A DNA stretch of 64,000 bases from Pelosinus sp. IPA-1. GTDB taxonomy: Bacteria > Bacillota > Negativicutes > DSM-13327. Shown here piece by piece: positions 60,530-64,000 of the stretch; position 1 is the stretch's first letter, and the number at the start of each line of letters is the position of its first letter. Location: the NCBI RefSeq assembly GCF_030269905.1, contig NZ_BSVC01000001.1, positions 372,001-436,000 on the forward strand, written 5' to 3'. Below the pieces are notes generated by a model, which saw nothing but the letters and a program-made list of their open reading frames with translations, did no database searches and was not told the origin of the DNA. The position numbers and the translations under genes are program-made.

Positions 60530-61921
60530 GTGGAAGAAAAACAATTAACCAGAGGACTTAAAGCGCGGCATATTGAACTGATAGCTCTGGGAGGTACAAT
60601 TGGTGTTGGCTTGTTTATGGGGTCGGCAAGTACGATAAAATGGGCTGGTCCCTCCGTTCTGCTAGCGTACGCCTTAGCTGGTATTATTATGTTTTTTGTA
60701 ATGCGTATCATGGGAGAAATGCTTTTTCTCGAACCCGTTACAGGTTCTTTTGCTACCTACGCTCATAAGTATGTCAGTCCTTTGGCTGGTTTCCTGACTG
60801 CGTGGTGTTACTGGTTTCTATGGGTTACGGTGGGAATGGCGGAAGTAACTGCAATTGGAATTTACGTTGCATACTGGTTTCCTGATATTCCCCAATGGGT
60901 ACCAGCTTTGGCAGGGGTAGGAATCGTGGCAGCAGCCAATTTAGCAGCAGTAAAATACTATGGAGAATTTGAATTTTGGTTTGCCCTAATCAAAGTCATC
61001 GCAATTATAGTTATGCTTGTAATTGGTACTGGGATGATTTTTTTCGGCCTCGGTAATGGTGGTCAACCAATCGGTTTTGAGAATCTTTACAGTCATGGTG
61101 GATTTTTTGCTGGGGGCTTGGAAGGATTCTTGTTTGCCTTGTGTCTAGTAACTGCTTCCTATCAAGGTGTAGAACTAGTGGGAATTACAGCTGGTGAAGC
61201 GGAAGATCCTAAAAACACGTTACGAAAAGCCATTCAAAATATTATTTGGCGCATTTTGATCTTTTATGTTGGCGCGATCTTTGTCATTGTAACGATTTAC
61301 CCTTGGAACCAAATTGGTGCGATTGGTAGCCCCTTTGTTATGACCTTTGCTAAAGTCGGTATTGTTGCCGCTGCTGGTATTATCAATTTCGTTGTCCTTA
61401 CAGCAGCTATGTCCGGGTGCAACAGTGGTATTTATAGTGCAGGTAGAATGCTTTATACTTTGGCAGAAAATGGCCAAGCTCCTAAATACTTTGGTAAAGT
61501 ATCTGAAAGTGGTGTGCCCCACAATAGTATTATGACGACAATTGCCTGCCTACTAGTAGGAGTAATTTTTAATGTTATAGCTCCAGACTCAAAATTGTTC
61601 CTTTACATTTATAGTGCCAGTATTCTTCCTGGAATGATACCTTGGTTTGTATTGGCATTCAGTCAAATAAAATTTAGAGAAAAATGGAAAAGTGAAATGC
61701 CAGATCATCCCTTTAAGTCCCCTTTATTCCCGGTTAGTAACTATATAACCATCATATTTTTAGCCCTAGTGTTGATTGGAATGTGGTTTAATCCAGATAC
61801 TCGTGTTTCATTAATTGTTGGTGCAGTATTTATTGGAATTATCACAGTGGGCTTTTATGCCTTTGGTGTGGGGAAAAAACAGACAAAAACAGAACTAGAA
61901 CCACAGAAGGATGCTAGGTAG
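60530..61921 (+). CDS. APC-family amino acid permease
   Basis: The 463-residue transporter has 12 predicted helices and the amino-acid permease motifs [47 protein letters not shown] and [21 protein letters not shown]. It resembles the AnsP/ProY/LysP group. GTG 60530 is chosen since AAAGGGAG lies 8 bases upstream; GTG 60521 would overlap that site. It probably imports the threonine or serine used by the enzyme encoded 17 bases upstream. Confidence 0.92.
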   Translation: MEEKQLTRGLKARHIELIALGGTIGVGLFMGSASTIKWAGPSVLLAYALAGIIMFFVMRIMGEMLFLEPVTGSFATYAHKYVSPLAGFLTAWCYWFLWVTVGMAEVTAIGIYVAYWFPDIPQWVPALAGVGIVAAANLAAVKYYGEFEFWFALIKVIAIIVMLVIGTGMIFFGLGNGGQPIGFENLYSHGGFFAGGLEGFLFALCLVTASYQGVELVGITAGEAEDPKNTLRKAIQNIIWRILIFYVGAIFVIVTIYPWNQIGAIGSPFVMTFAKVGIVAAAGIINFVVLTAAMSGCNSGIYSAGRMLYTLAENGQAPKYFGKVSESGVPHNSIMTTIACLLVGVIFNVIAPDSKLFLYIYSASILPGMIPWFVLAFSQIKFREKWKSEMPDHPFKSPLFPVSNYITIIFLALVLIGMWFNPDTRVSLIVGAVFIGIITVGFYAFGVGKKQTKTELEPQKDAR

Positions 61922-61950
61922 AAAGTTATTATTGTAGGGGAGGAATTTAA

Positions 61951-64000
<2,050 letters not shown>

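Overview
The window looks like a chromosomal segment of a diderm, low-GC Firmicute, most likely a Negativicute of the Sporomusaceae type (Pelosinus or Sporomusa relatives). Most proteins and their Shine-Dalgarno sites are clostridial in style. Yet the window also encodes a TonB-dependent outer-membrane receptor with its own ExbB, ExbD and TonB, which only makes sense with an outer membrane. Species-level identity is inference. No tRNA, rRNA, CRISPR array, prophage or insertion sequence was seen.

Positions 1-16974 are a corrinoid (vitamin B12) region. It starts with the 3' end of a corrinoid adenosyltransferase gene. A cobalamin riboswitch then leads a long operon: a nitrogenase-component-1-like protein, a BtuB-type receptor, a TIM-barrel protein resembling the cobamide-remodelling enzyme CbiR, a BtuF-BtuC-BtuD importer whose ATPase carries an extra C-terminal domain, ExbB-ExbD-TonB, and a short-chain dehydrogenase. 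A second cobalamin riboswitch leads cbiL, a second BtuFCD set and an ABC-2 type exporter pair. Together they import corrinoids across both membranes, possibly swap the lower ligand, and feed corrin synthesis.

Positions 17022-28124 are mixed: an M20 amidohydrolase, an orphan ZnuA-type lipoprotein behind a dyad operator, a membrane acyltransferase, a soluble triple-PAS histidine kinase with a response regulator, a cupin, asparagine synthase, and a chemotaxis receptor behind a c-di-GMP-I riboswitch. A 108-bp structured repeat lies upstream of the kinase and recurs at 35740-35847.

Positions 28395-35734 hold a small charged secreted protein, a lipoprotein and a tight six-gene cluster (Fe-dependent alcohol dehydrogenase, UbiA-type prenyltransferase, SMR-like protein, divergent PAP2 protein, GT-C-like membrane protein, DUF4127 protein). 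Its layout resembles a polyprenyl-phosphate-pentose and glycan-transfer pathway.

Positions 35921-42865 cover C4-dicarboxylate and amino-acid use: a GlnK/GlnL-like two-component system next to a DctA/GltP-type symporter, then a DASS transporter and aspartase. Positions 42959-48968 hold a DeoR regulator, a transaldolase-like enzyme and an RbsABC-like sugar importer. Positions 49351-57172 combine a dipeptidase, a PRD regulator, a fructose-type PTS, an M24 peptidase and a MalY-type C-S lyase, suggesting import and breakdown of a conjugated substrate. Positions 57301-64000 hold a radical SAM/SPASM protein, a YheO-like regulator, threonine ammonia-lyase, an amino-acid permease and the start of pyruvate:ferredoxin oxidoreductase, which fits amino-acid fermentation through 2-oxoacids.
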